Source: Bilabrum cf. latius
Taxonomy: Eukaryota; Bigyra: Bicosoecida; Bigyra; Bicosoecida
Reading direction: 5' to 3'
Length of the DNA: 64,000 nucleotides
Assembly: GCA_965178125.1 (NCBI GenBank)
Contig: OZ237743.1
Location: 868,001 to 932,000, forward strand
The translations under genes were made by a program, and so were the position numbers. Position 1 is the stretch's first letter. Each line of letters opens with the position of its first letter. This document shows, piece after piece, positions 12,668 through 22,610 of this stretch. The notes below the pieces were generated by a model. It saw nothing but the letters and a program-made list of their open reading frames with translations. It was not told the origin of the DNA and searched no databases.

Positions 12668-13817
12668 ACGACAAGCACCACAGTGTGGAACTCGGGGCTG
12701 GGGATGAAACCCGAAGGAGGTGGCAATCGTGCTCCTCCAGATCTCTCGATGGGCGGTGGTGCAGTTGCACAGAGGAACCAGCTTGTGGGAGCGGTGAGAT
12801 GGCCTGTGATGAGGAGCGAGGTGGTGACACCGGCACAGGCGACGATAGTGCGGTGTCAATGCGAAAACCTACCGCGAGAAGTGAGGGCCCCAAGTGGATG
12901 GGCCCCGAATGGATGGAAACCAGCTGGGTGTGGCCCAGGTGCCATCCACGAAATGCAACAGCTGGATGAGGGCAGTGGCTTGCTGCACAGCTGTCTGTCC
13001 GCCGCGCCGGCCAATCGGACCGGAGGGCGAGCGAAGCTGGAGTCCTCCCAGGCTCCAGCCATTGCTATGTGTTTTTGTTTTGTTTTTGTTACTTCGATCG
13101 AAGGTGCGGACTTGTCAAACGAGTGTGTCTCTACTGCATTCACATGCAACTCATCCGGGATGCTGCGGCACCGCCGCCACTGCGGCACTGCAGCTTCACA
13201 TGGCGACCGCCCCTGCCTCTTGTGCGTGCCTGTACGCCCGTGCCCACAGCAGCAGCACCCCCACGCTCGCGGGTGCCAGCCTCGATGCAGGCAGCAGGGT
13301 CCCTTCCTTGTCCTCTGCCCCCGAGCCCTCTGCTGCCGCCACGCCCGAGCCAGCCACGATCCGCTCCACAGCCACGGGGAACTTCCGCAGAGGGATTCCC
13401 TTGATGCTGACGGTGGCACCCGAGGCTGATCCTCCTGCTGCTGCAGTCTCCGCCCCAGCAGCAGGGCCAGACGACTAGTCGGCCATGTCACCTTTGCCCG
13501 CATCGCGCTCCAGGGCAGCGGCCTCCACCCGCTTCAGCTCCTCCGAGAGTGCTCCCAGCACGTCCTCCTTCTTGGCGATCACCAGCTTCGTGCTCTCGTA
13601 TGCCTCGGCGTTGCCGCTCGTGTACCGCTTGGCAACCTCTGCGGCCGTGAGGCTGCAGTCGACTGTGGGGCAAGAAGAGAATCTTGATAGGAACAATTGA
13701 ATCGATAGCTTGCGTCACTTGTGCCAACGTGCATTCTTTGGCAGGCGGACGAGAGCTGCAGGTGGCCAGTCTGGCCACCCCATGAGCACACCAGCCTGAC
13801 CTGACCAAAGGCGCAAG
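12262..13817. repeat. Direct repeat R1, copy a (about 1.55 kb)
   Basis: Read side by side, 12262-13817 and 15589-17122 are nearly identical apart from scattered substitutions and one small length difference at the left end (about 22 bases, near 12281). The unit carries the synthetase-like fragment on plus and the last exon of a NUDT22-like gene on minus. Homology stops at the same sequence, GCGCAAG, on the right of both copies. Copy b continues into the rest of the Nudix gene. Copy a continues into a fragment of the methionyl-tRNA formyltransferase gene. Confidence 0.9.
13196..13662 (-). pseudogene. Orphan last exon of a NUDT22-like gene (within R1a)
   Basis: This 467-bp block matches, base for base in length, the terminal exon of the complete NUDT22-like gene at 16501-16967. 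It keeps the splice-acceptor AG and the TGA stop. The upstream exon with the Nudix box is absent here: the homology breaks at 13817, where foreign sequence begins. A functional protein cannot be made from it alone, so it is a truncated duplicate. It retains readable CSLTAAEVAKRYTSGN and AEAYESTKLVI segments, so the duplication looks recent. Confidence 0.8.
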
Positions 13818-13823
13818 GGACAA

Positions 13824-13970
13824 CTTGCGTAGGCTTGGCACAGCAACATAGTCAGTTTTCATGAACAACACGCGCACATTTTCAATACTCCTGGATGCAG
13901 AGCTGGACAAGCACCTCCTAAATATTCTCTGCATAACGAATGGCGGTACACACGCCAGTCAGTGTCAGTG
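13824..13970 (-). pseudogene. Duplicated 5' fragment of methionyl-tRNA formyltransferase
   Basis: About 145 bp match 31146-31290, the first exon sequence and immediate upstream region of the complete formyltransferase gene. The fragment keeps the start (MQRIFRRCLSSSASRS) and the first beta-strand, but the conserved GTDD is changed to KTDY. Reading then runs into unrelated sequence after PSLRKL. It is a dead fragment sitting exactly at the right edge of repeat R1a, about 17 kb from its source. Confidence 0.8.
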
Positions 13971-14727
13971 TCTAGCTGCCCAGCTGCTGCTGCATGCACG
14001 CTGCATGCCGGTTGGTGGTTGCGCAAGGCCGGCAGAGGCGATGAAAGGTAGGGCGAGTCTACACTCCACCAATCACAAAGAGCTGGTAGTCGTGTGGGGG
14101 TTGTTTCAGAAGCTGGTGGCTCCCCACCAGTAGCAAGCTGCGACTATACTACTAGAAATGACGCACACCAGTACTACCAGTGGGTACAGGTGCACACAAG
14201 CGGCCCAGTCGCACATGAAGCAAGTCACACATACCAGTTGCAGGGCTGCTGGTGCGACCCCCCCCCCAGTCCCCACGCCAACGAGGTGCGAGGGGCGAGG
14301 GTCAGGTCGTTGCCACTGCCAGTGTAACCGGGCGGCTGGCAATGTCAGACAGCGAGGGATGGAACAGCATCATTCCCACGGGCGGGGCCTAGCGCCAGCC
14401 CCCAGCTGGTTTCACCGCGCATAGATTCACCACGATACGATTAGCGACTGGCTAGTCAGGTGCCCCGCCTGCAGGCATGGCATTGCTTTGCATGTCTGAG
14501 TGAGCGAACACTTAGACTGCGGCACGATGGCTGCGCATATCTCGTGCCGTCAGTTTGGAAATACTGTGCGCGGTCCGCTAGTACAGCGTCCGCGTCCTGG
14601 TCTGGTCCAGTCAGTAGGGTGATGGCGCCGCGCAATCTGACCAAGGTTGTACAGCGGAACCGGAACCTCGCACCACGACGCGTGAGTCGAGACGCACTCT
14701 TTTCGTTCTCCGTGCCACACCGCGACA

Positions 14728-15336
14728 ATGCGAAGCTTGCGCCGAGCTGCGCAAATATTGCGCCCAGCCCTTGCATTGGGCGTTTCTCGCCTCCCTACGT
14801 CACCCCTGAGGAGTTCGAGAGTGGTTAATCGTGAGCTGCAGTTGCAGGTGCCTTCGGGAGCTGAGCCCCGGCGGCTCTTCTCTGCACGCAGTAAAAAAGA
14901 GCCAGATTCGACTGAGTATATCAAAGAGGGCAAACGTTTCTAGCAGGAAGGGAGTGCTGGGTCGAAAGAGCTCAAACAGCCTGGCGTGGTCCTGCCTTGG
15001 AGCCAAGTGTTGGGCTTGATGGGCACTATATGCATTTTAGCATTCAGCGGGATGCAATACCTCGGCAACAAGATGTCAAAGAGTACAGAGAAAATCGCGG
15101 AGTTGAATGTGCGGATCGCTGTCGTCGAAACGAAAGTTGATGGTGTGGCAAAAGGCGTAGCCGAATTGAAGGAAGAAATGAAGGCATAGCGCACCGAATT
15201 GAAGGAAGACATCAAGGCCGTGTAGGCCTCCATTCAAGCGATGGACACCACTGGCAAGTTCATTGGGATAGTTCTTGTGGGAGTTGGCTGCGCGGTCGTA
15301 TTTGCCGTCATGAATGGAAAGTCTGGCCGACGGTGA
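14728..15336 (+). CDS. Small mitochondrial two-span coiled-coil membrane protein (202 aa)
   Basis: The frame runs from ATG at 14728 to TGA at 15334-15336, with TAG codons at 14941 and at two sites near 15187 and 15223. The first 55 residues are rich in Arg, Leu and Ser and contain no acidic residue until the thirties (MRSLRRAAQILRPALALG), as in a mitochondrial presequence. Next come a hydrophobic segment (QVLGLMGTICILAFSGMQYL), a coiled coil of about 60 residues (KIAELNVRIAVVETKVDG and after), and a second hydrophobic segment (FIGIVLVGVGCAVVFAVM) just before the basic C terminus. The layout suggests an inner-membrane protein with a helical hairpin. It resembles CCDC90/MCUR1-type proteins only in general architecture, and I do not assign a family. 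The start is chosen because it gives a presequence. Confidence 0.7.
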
Positions 15337-15588
15337 GATGTCAGTCCAACCGCAGCTTGATCGTGTTGAAGTGTTGATTGTTGAATGTACAGAACGATAA
15401 TGTCCAACTTGAAGATATCAGAGATCCAATCTAGAAATGTCTGACCTTCATGCCCAGTGGGTCAGGGCAGGAAGGTGCGAGCCACGAACAAGTACTGCGT
15501 ACTGCACTACTGCTGCTAGTACTACGAGTACTGTTGTTAGATCCAGTTTGGGTTGAACTGCTGCGACTGTATAATCGCTCCGAGTATG
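15337..15588. other. Short gap, no gene seen
   Basis: This is AT-richer spacer between the small mitochondrial gene and repeat R1b, with runs of CTACTACGAGTACTG-like simple sequence near 15500-15540. No coding frame or RNA gene is recognised. Confidence 0.4.
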
Positions 15589-17122
15589 CATGCCTTCCCA
15601 TGTCCGCTTGATGACGCGATCAGGAACCCGAGGATGCACCTGGAGCACGTGAGCGAGCGCAAGCTGGGCAAGTACATCGTGCGGTGGCCCGAGGTTGTTG
15701 CCCTGGCAGCCGACACGCTGATGCCGCACCACCTGTCCCGCTTCGTCTCCGAGCTCACCGGGGCCACTTCATATTTCAGCAGCGTGAGGGACTGGAGGGC
15801 CAAGGGGAGCGCGGCAACGGTCGTCGGCTTCCAACGCGATCTTGTCACAGCTGCCGGCCATTTCTCCTGTCCGACCTTGGAGGTCGGGAAGGCAAGAAGT
15901 GGAGCTGGTGAGGGACACCCTCGGGTGTTCCTCAGACGGCGCGCGGCGATGCTGCGCATTGGCCCGGACTAGACGACAAGCACCACAGTGTGGAACTCGG
16001 GGCTGGGGATGAAACCCGAAGGAGATGGCAATCGTGTTCCTCCAGAGCTCTCGATGGACGATGGTGCAGTTGCACAGAGGAACCAGCTAGTGGGAGCGGT
16101 GAGATGGCCTGTGATGAGGAGTGTGGTGGTGACACCGGCACAGGCGACGATAGTGCGGTGTCGATGCGAAAACCTACCGCGAGAAGTGAGGGCCCCAAGT
16201 GGATGGGCCCCTGATGGATGGAAACCAGCTGGGTGTGGCCCAGGTGCCATCCACGAAATGCAACAGCTGGATGAGGGCAGTGGCTTGCTGCACAGCTGTC
16301 TGTCCGCCGCGCCGGCCAATCGGACCGGAGGGCGAGCGAAGCTGGAGTCCTCCAAGGCTCCAGCCATTGCTATGTGTTTTTGTTTTGTCTTTGTTACTTC
16401 GATCGAAGGTGCGGACTTGTCAAACGAGTGCGTCTCTACTACATTCACATGCAACTCATCCGGGATGCTGCAGCACCGCCGCCACTGCGGCACTGCAGCT
16501 TCACATGGCGACCGCCCCTGCCTCTTGTGCGTGCCTGTACGCCCGTGCCCACAGCAGCAGCACCCCCACGCTCGCGGGTGCCAGCCTCGATGCAGGCAGC
16601 AGGGTCCCTTCCTTGTCCTCTGCCCCCGAGCCCTCTGCTGCTGCCACGCCCGAGCCAGCCACGATCCGCTCCACAGCCACGGGGAACTTCCGCAGAGGGA
16701 TTCCCTTGATGCTGACGGTGGCACCCGAGGCTGATCCTCCTGCTGCTGCAGTCTCCGCCCCAGCAGCAGGGCCAGAGGACTAGTCGGCCATGTCACCTTT
16801 GCCCGCACCGCGCTCCAGAGCAGCGGCCTCCACCCGCTTCAGCTCCTCCGAGAGTGCTCCCAGCACGTCCTCCTTCTTGGCGATCACCAGCTTCGTGCTC
16901 TCGTATGCCTCGGCGTTGCCGCTCGTGTACCGCTTGGCAACCTCTGCGGCCGTGAGGCTGCAGTCGACTGCGGGGAAAGAAGACAATCTTGATAGGAACA
17001 ATTGAATCGATACCTTGCGTCACTTGTGCCAACGTGCATTCTTTGGCATGTGGACGAGAGCTGCAGGTGGCCAGTCTGGCCACCCCATGAGCACACCAGC
17101 CTGACCTGACCAAAGGCGCAAG
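15589..17122. repeat. Direct repeat R1, copy b (about 1.53 kb)
   Basis: This is the second copy of the R1 unit described at 12262-13817, in the same orientation and about 3.3 kb downstream. Here the minus-strand Nudix exon is joined to its upstream exon, so copy b looks like the ancestral arrangement on its right side. On its left side the synthetase-like fragment lacks about 22 bases that copy a retains, so neither copy is simply the parent of the other across its whole length. Confidence 0.9.
15595..15972 (+). pseudogene. Arginyl-tRNA-synthetase-like anticodon-binding fragment, copy 2
   Basis: This has the same DALR-like helices as the fragment at 12200-12667 (ERKLGKYIVRWPEVV, LMPHHLSRF), but the segment before AIRNPRM is shortened and the preceding sequence is unrelated. 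No catalytic domain precedes it. It overlaps nothing on minus until the Nudix exon at 16501. It is probably a non-functional remnant copied together with that exon. Confidence 0.45.
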
Positions 17123-18005
17123 CAGCGCCCGGTTGCGTGCTTGCCGCGCTTTGACTGCGAGAAATCATGGATTCCCGCGTAAATGCACCTAACTCACTGA
17201 CGAACGTGGCTCCGGCCCTGTTCCCCGCGGTGTAGTTCCTGGTGAATCCGAGCAGCCTCACCGTCCCAAGCGACTCCCGGGGCACCCCTATCTCGTCCAC
17301 GCACTCCTCCGCCATCGCCTCGAAGAGCTCGTGGCGAATCGCGGCATTCGTGTCCGATTCGCTCGGCTCATCCGCGGGCTTGCTGGACCCCGAGCCTGAA
17401 CCGGCGGTGCCAGCGGTGCCACCGCCGGTTGCGATCGCGTCGTCGAAGCCCTCGACCAGATGGGCGATGCCAGGGATGCGCGACGGTTCCGGGTGTCCTC
17501 CCGGGGTATCAATGAGGCCAGCAGCTTCTCCTGTGTGCGCAGACCGCTCCATAAATATCAGCCTGCCATCTTTTGTGGACAGGACGCTCCCGATCCCAAG
17601 TGGGCAGCCCATGAATGCCATCACGTCGCCGTGCTCGGCCCGCCCGCGCTCCAGCAGTTCAGCAGCGTCATCCGCAAGGTGCAGTCCGATAAACTCTTTG
17701 TAGCATGACAAGCCAAATTGGACCTTGGCAGGAGCAGATGAAATCTGAGTGATCTCAGAAGCTCCTGCGAATCGAAACTTGCTGCCGTTGAATAACTTGG
17801 GGTTCGACTTGAGCTTCTATGCCCACACCTTGTCTATATGTTTTTCTCTCTTATCAGGCAAAGACTATCTTGCATACTTCGAGTGGTCAAAGTCCACATC
17901 CACGTGCTACTCTTCCAGTCCGCCGAGATACGAGAAATCAGCGATCACTTCCATTACATCCTTCATGGGGTCCACAGCAGGGGCGGGACTGCTTGTTGAT
18001 GCCAT
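16501..18005 (-). CDS. NUDT22-like Nudix hydrolase, two exons (424 aa)
   Basis: Exon 1 is 17198-18005 and exon 2 is 16501-16967. The 230-bp intron starts GTGAGT, ends CCCCGCAG and is in phase 1. Four TAG codons are in frame. The protein matches the layout of NUDT22, a UDP-glucose/UDP-galactose pyrophosphatase. An N-terminal segment contains NPKLFNGSKFRF and GLSCYKEFIGLHLA. Then come the family-specific PGGHPEP, a degenerate Nudix helix (HELFEAMAEECVDEIGVP) and a C-terminal part (CSLTAAEVAKRYTSGNAEAYEST, then a final helix). The Gly-rich insert before HELFEAM (about 25 residues) is longer than usual. The predicted reaction is cleavage of UDP-sugars to UMP and sugar phosphate, inferred from the family. 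NUDT22 proteins also carry an atypical Nudix box. Exon 2 is duplicated at 13196-13662. Confidence 0.85.
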
Positions 18006-18366
18006 AGTGTACAGTCGATATTATCAAGTGTGGACAAATGTGTAGATATACTGAATGTGCTGACTGACTGGGTATTTGACAGACCTAAACCGAACGTTCG
18101 CGGAGCAGCCGACCCCGCACCAGATCTGCCCCGGATAAGATCTAGCTAGATCTAGTGGGACACATCCACGCCCCTACATCATACTTATTTGCGTTCTGGA
18201 ACCAATTGAGCCAGGTACTGTGATAGACACCCGGTGCCACTCGCATGGAACCAGGAAGGCCCTAGAGCCTTGACCCGAAGCAACGGCCGGTTTTCGAACC
18301 GAATCAAACAGAGTGCGCCGTGGGCTCGATCCGACGATAACAATCGTCGGTCATCGTCACAGCCCC
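18006..18366. other. Gap between the Nudix gene and pseudokinase copy B
   Basis: The gap is about 360 bp. It includes a short palindromic run, AGATCTAGCTAGATCTAG, near 18138-18156. No coding frame is recognised. The sequence next to 18005 would hold the promoter of the Nudix gene. Confidence 0.4.
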
Positions 18367-19252
18367 TCAGCATTCTCCGCTTGTGCCTCCTGTGGCTTGC
18401 TAGCCTGACCCACTCGCTGCAGTCCGGTGGCTCGACGCCCTAGCTTCTCTCTTTTCTTGTAGCTGCTCCATCATGCTACGGAGCAGGCCCTGGCAGATCT
18501 CCTGGGTGGGACACACGGTGCAGATCCATGGGTGCTTGAACACCGCGGCTGCCTCCAGCCGACGTTTCGGGTCCCGCCTCCACGTGGATGCACCGCCTCC
18601 TCGTGGATGCATGCACTTTGTCACTATATTTATGTCACCAGTGGCAGTGCCCCTGCCTCACCCCTCATCGCTCGGGGACTCCACCGATGCATCCTCTGGT
18701 GGGCGTTCCGTGCTTGGTAGCCGTTGCAACTGAGGCAAGGGCCACAGCATCATTGTTGCACTTCCAGTTTCCGGATCCATTGTGTGTCATGCCCAATCCA
18801 AATCCATGCTTGACGGCATGGTATCTGTCTTCCTCCGGGGCCGCACAGGCGCGAGTGCCGCCCCGGTGTTTGGTCGGCCGCGGCCGCTGATCGGAGCCAT
18901 GCGTAGCCATGCAATGAAAGCCGCTGATTCGAACACCGTACTCCTCGTCGATGCGGATGACTTCCAATTTCAGGTCTTTGTGGGCGATTTGCTTCCGATG
19001 GAAGTCCCTCACAGCAAGAAGAATCTGTCGTGCCAAATGTATGCTCAAGCCTGTCGTTCCCAACTCGCCAAAACCCTTCACGATATCGAATAAGTCCAAT
19101 GGCTGGTGCGTTTCAAAGGGCATTATCGACACTTCCCCCCAGAGCATGCTTCGAAAAGTGAGGAACGGACTTCGAACGAGGTTGACCAGTGCAATAAACC
19201 AGACTGTTTGGAAGTGCTCGTTACTATATTGGACCAGACTTTCGACTTTCAT
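18367..19252 (-). pseudogene. Pseudokinase copy B, disrupted
   Basis: The 5' part, from about 19252 to 18838, encodes the same N-terminal segment and catalytic loop as copy C and is open up to CAAPEE. The frame then enters about 260 bp of unrelated sequence that replaces the rest of the C-lobe. Homology resumes near 18575 with LEAAAVFKHPWICTVCPTQE and runs to TGA at 18367-18369, passing a TAG at 18400-18402 that is also present in copy C. The helix-F motif and the region between it and KHPW are missing. The copy is therefore broken, although its short tail differs from the tails of C and D and resembles that of copy A (MMEQL..KREARASSH). Confidence 0.75.
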
Positions 19253-20458
19253 CTCTCAAGGATCCTCGATTTTGTCTCGAAGGGATCGAGGAGGGCTGCA
19301 GCGAAGGCCAAACGGGCGCTCGCAAGGGCGGTCCGGGAGGACTTTGCCAGCCTGGCTGTAGGAGCAGCCGAAAACAACAACCTCGCCGTGGCGATCGCGT
19401 CAAGGCAGGGTTGGCTCAGAACGGGCAGCAGGACGGTATGCCGGCAGCGGGCGCCGGAGGGAACGTGAATGCTGACGCTCCCAAGGGGGAAATGGGTCCG
19501 CAGGGTGGAGCTTAGGTGGTTTAGGCCATTGCAGCTGAAGCATGAAGTCTGGTAGGTCCCGGGCCCTCGTTCCAGATGTTTCTTCGTGATAGCGTGCGCT
19601 TTTGAGTTGAGTCCACAAAATATCAGATCCCCCCCAGACTTTCATCTGACGACACGGAGTACGCGGTGGCTTGCCTGGCTGCAGACAAATGTAGAAGCTC
19701 AACAGGCTTGAACGGGGGGTGTATGACGCCAAGGGCACTCGTCCCTTCCGTGCAGGGGAGATGAGTTCTCGTCGATGCAGCGGTGTTTGACTGCACCGCT
19801 GCTGCGACGCATTTTGGTGGGGCCATTGAGGTCACTGAGATTGAGGTCGCATATCGGGCGCAGTACTCGCTCAAGGTGCAGTCTCAGATGTGATACAGCG
19901 AAGCGGAGGCGTGAGCGGTCACAAGGCGGTCAGCCCAGTGCTTGCAGGTTGAGGTGCGGGCGTGTGGGTGATGAGTGACCCGGATCGGATAATACGGTGC
20001 TGTACCCTATTATTACATCATAATATAATACTTATATACCTCCACTCATTACACCCCATTTATTTTGTCGCGTATATTGACCACCCGAACCCGAACCGGC
20101 CTGCGTGGCCGTGGATCCAAGCGGCGGTACTCGGGCCCACTATCGTGATCCCTTAGCACCTCCCAGTGACAGCCAGAAGAACCAATTCCCACGCCTCATC
20201 CATCATCGTGAGGTATTTTCTGCTGCCACTATTCCATCGTGAGTCCCCAACCCGGGCTGCTCGTTCGCTCCTCCACGACCCCCGCCGCATGCTCCTCTTC
20301 GGCCCCCGCCGCATGCTCCTCTTTGGCCCCCGCCGCATGGTCCTCTTTGGCCCCCGCCGCATGCTCCTCTTTGGCCCCCGCCGCATGGTCCTCTTTGGCC
20401 CCCGCCGCATGCTCCTCTACAGCCTCCCACCGGCGTGCGCCTCCCGTGGCTTGCTAGT
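18838..20458. repeat. Tandem repeat R2, left copy
   Basis: The sequence from about 18838 onward recurs at an offset of about 2,080 bp (left copy 18838-20458, right copy 20918-22610). The unit spans the 5' part of one pseudokinase gene, the spacer upstream of it, and the 3' tail of the next gene with its minisatellite. Differences are few: an in-frame 6-bp indel near 19352/21430 and changed minisatellite copy number. This is a head-to-tail tandem gene duplication. Confidence 0.9.
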
Positions 20459-21326
20459 CTGACTTACCAGCAGCACCATCCTCCGATACGGGGCCTACAG
20501 GCCGATAGCTCGATACCGTGAACGCCGTATTCTTTTGCAGCTGCTCCACCAGGTATCGCAGCAGGCCCTGGCAGATCTCCTGGGTGGGGCACACCGTGCA
20601 GATCCATGGGTGCTTGACCACGGCGGCTGCTTCCAGCCGGCGCATCGGGTCCACCTGCAGCAGCCCCTCGATCAGCTGCCTGAAATGAACTGCGTGTGGA
20701 TCGATCTTGATCTTGGAGGCCTTGAGATGCCTGGACCAGAACACGTCCATCTCCGCCTTGCTCCCCCGCTTGATGCAGCTGAACCAAGGGTCCTCGTCTG
20801 ATGCTACACGGCACGGCGGTCTGCCAACCACGAGGATGAATAACAGCACCCCGAGGGACCACATGTCCGCCTTGGCTGGATTGTGCTCCTTTTTCTCGAA
20901 TGCCTCCGGGGCCGCACAGGCGCGAGTGCCGCCCCGGTGTTTGGTCGGCCGCGGCCGCTGATCGGAGCCATGAGTTGGCATGCAGTGCGATAAGCCGCTG
21001 ATTCGAACACCGTACTCCTCGTCGATGCGGATGACTTCCAATTTCAGGTCTTTGTGGGCGATTTGCTTCCGATGGAAGTCCCTCACAGCAAGAAGAATCT
21101 GTCGTGCCAAATGTATGCTCAAGCCTGTCGTTCCCAACTCGCCAAAACCCTTCACGATATCGAATAAGTCCAATGGCTGGTGCGTTTCAAAGGGCATTAT
21201 CGACACTTCCCCCCAGAGCATGCTTCGAAAAGTGAGGAACGGACTTCGAACGAGGTTGACCAGTGCAATAAACCAGACTGTTTGGAAGTGCTCGTTACTA
21301 TATTGGACCAGACTTTCGACTTTCAT
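20196..21326 (-). CDS. Pseudokinase-like protein, copy C (376 aa or longer)
   Basis: The frame runs from ATG at 21324-21326 through TAG at 20454-20456 and a second TAG near 20245, to TGA at 20196-20198. The C-lobe is nearly identical to copies A and D: HKDLKLEV, SGL in place of DFG, AAPEAF, ADMWSLGVLLF, KHPWI. The N-terminal 50 residues (MKVESLVQYSNEHFQ...) are unlike copies A and D, except for GEVSIMPFETHQ just before LFDIV. After the kinase-like part the frame passes through TAG into six copies of the octapeptide EEHAAGAK/E. Two codons before the ATG lies an in-frame TGA. The region upstream of it (for example HGEVVVFGCSYS) looks kinase-like and in frame, so an upstream exon or pseudogenisation of a longer form is possible. 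Confidence 0.6.
20279..20425. repeat. 24-bp minisatellite, six units, in frame
   Basis: The plus-strand unit reads CGCATGCTCCTCTTTGGCCCC with small variants, repeating every 24 bp. On minus it encodes the C-terminal octapeptide EEHAAGAK/E of pseudokinase copy C. Because 24 is a multiple of 3, gain or loss of units keeps the frame. Confidence 0.9.
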
Positions 21327-22610
21327 CTCTCAAGGATCCTCGATTTTGTCTCGAAGGGATCGAGGAGGGCTGCAGCGAAGGCCAAACGGGCGCTCGCAAG
21401 GGCGGTCCGGGAGGACTTTGCCAGCCTGCCAGTGGCTGTAGGAGCAGCCGAAAACAACAACCTCGCCGTGGCGATCGCGTCAAGGCAGGGTTGGCTCAGA
21501 ACGGGCAGCAGGACGGGGTGCCGGCAGCGGGCGCCGGAGGGAACGTGAATGCTGACGCTCCCAAGGGGGAAATGGGTCCGCAGGGTGGAGCTTAGGTGGT
21601 TTAGGCCATTGCAGCTGAAGCATGAGGTCTGGTAGGTCCCGGGCCCTCGTTCCAGATGTTTCTTCGTGATAGCGTGCGCTTTTGAGTTGAGTCCACAAAA
21701 TATCAGATCCCCCCCAGACTTTCATCTGACGACACGGAGTATGCGGTGGCTTGCCTGGCTGCAGACAAATGTAGAAGCTCAACAGGCTTGAACGGGGGGT
21801 GTATGACGCCAAGGGCACTCGTCCCTTCCGTGCAGGGGAGATGAGTTCTCGTCAATGCAGCGGTGTTTGACTGCACCGCTGCTGCGACGCATTTTGGTGG
21901 GGCCATTGAGGTCCCTGAAATTGAGGTCGCGTATCGGGCGCAGTACTCGCTCAAGGTGCAGTCTCAGATGTGATACAGCGAAGCGGAGGCGTGAGCGGTC
22001 ACAAGGCGGTCAGCCCAGTGCTTGCAGGTTGAGGTGCGGGCGTGTGGGTGATGAGTGACCCGGATCGGATAATACGGTGCTGTACCCTATTATTACATCA
22101 TAATATAATACTTATATACCTCCACTCATTACACCCCATTTATTTTGTCGCGTATATTGACCACCCGAACCCGAACCGGTCTGCGTGGCCGTGGATCCAA
22201 GCGGCGGTACTCGGGCCCACTATCGTGATCCCTTAGCACCTCCCAGTGACAGCCAGAAGAACCAATTCCCACGCCTCATCCATCATCGTGAGGTACTTTC
22301 TGCAGCCACTATTCCATAGTGGGTCCCCAACCCGGGCTGCTCGTTCGCTCCTCCACGACCCCCGCCGCATGCTCCTCCACATCCCAGGCCGCATGCTCCT
22401 CTACGACCCCCGCCGCATGCTCCTCCACGACCCCCGCCGCATGCTCCTCTTCGGCCCCCGCCGCATGCTCCTCTTCGGCCCCCGCCGCATGCTCCTCTTC
22501 GGCCCCCGCCGCATGCTCCTCCACGACCCCCGCCGCATGCTCCTCTTCGGCCCCCGCCGCATGCTCCTCTACAGCCTCCCACCGGCGTGCGCCTCCCGTG
22601 GCTTGCTAGT
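20918..22610. repeat. Tandem repeat R2, right copy
   Basis: This is the second copy of the unit at 18838-20458. The offset is about 2,080 bp up to the minisatellite and about 2,152 bp beyond it; the 72-bp difference equals three extra 24-bp units. The spacer part (21330-22240) shows only scattered substitutions relative to 19260-20160, so the duplication appears recent or is being homogenised. Confidence 0.9.

Noticed and set aside
12683-13429. A 248-codon plus-strand frame, repeated at 15988-16734, as a possible conserved gene
   Set aside because: Conservation comes from the DNA duplication, and the frame lies largely opposite the NUDT22 last exon, which is the supported coding strand. Composition is Cys/His/Pro-rich and gene-unlike.
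20279-22575. The 24-bp arrays as a CRISPR or satellite
   Set aside because: Units are contiguous without spacers and keep a reading frame continuous with a kinase-like gene, so they are coding minisatellites.
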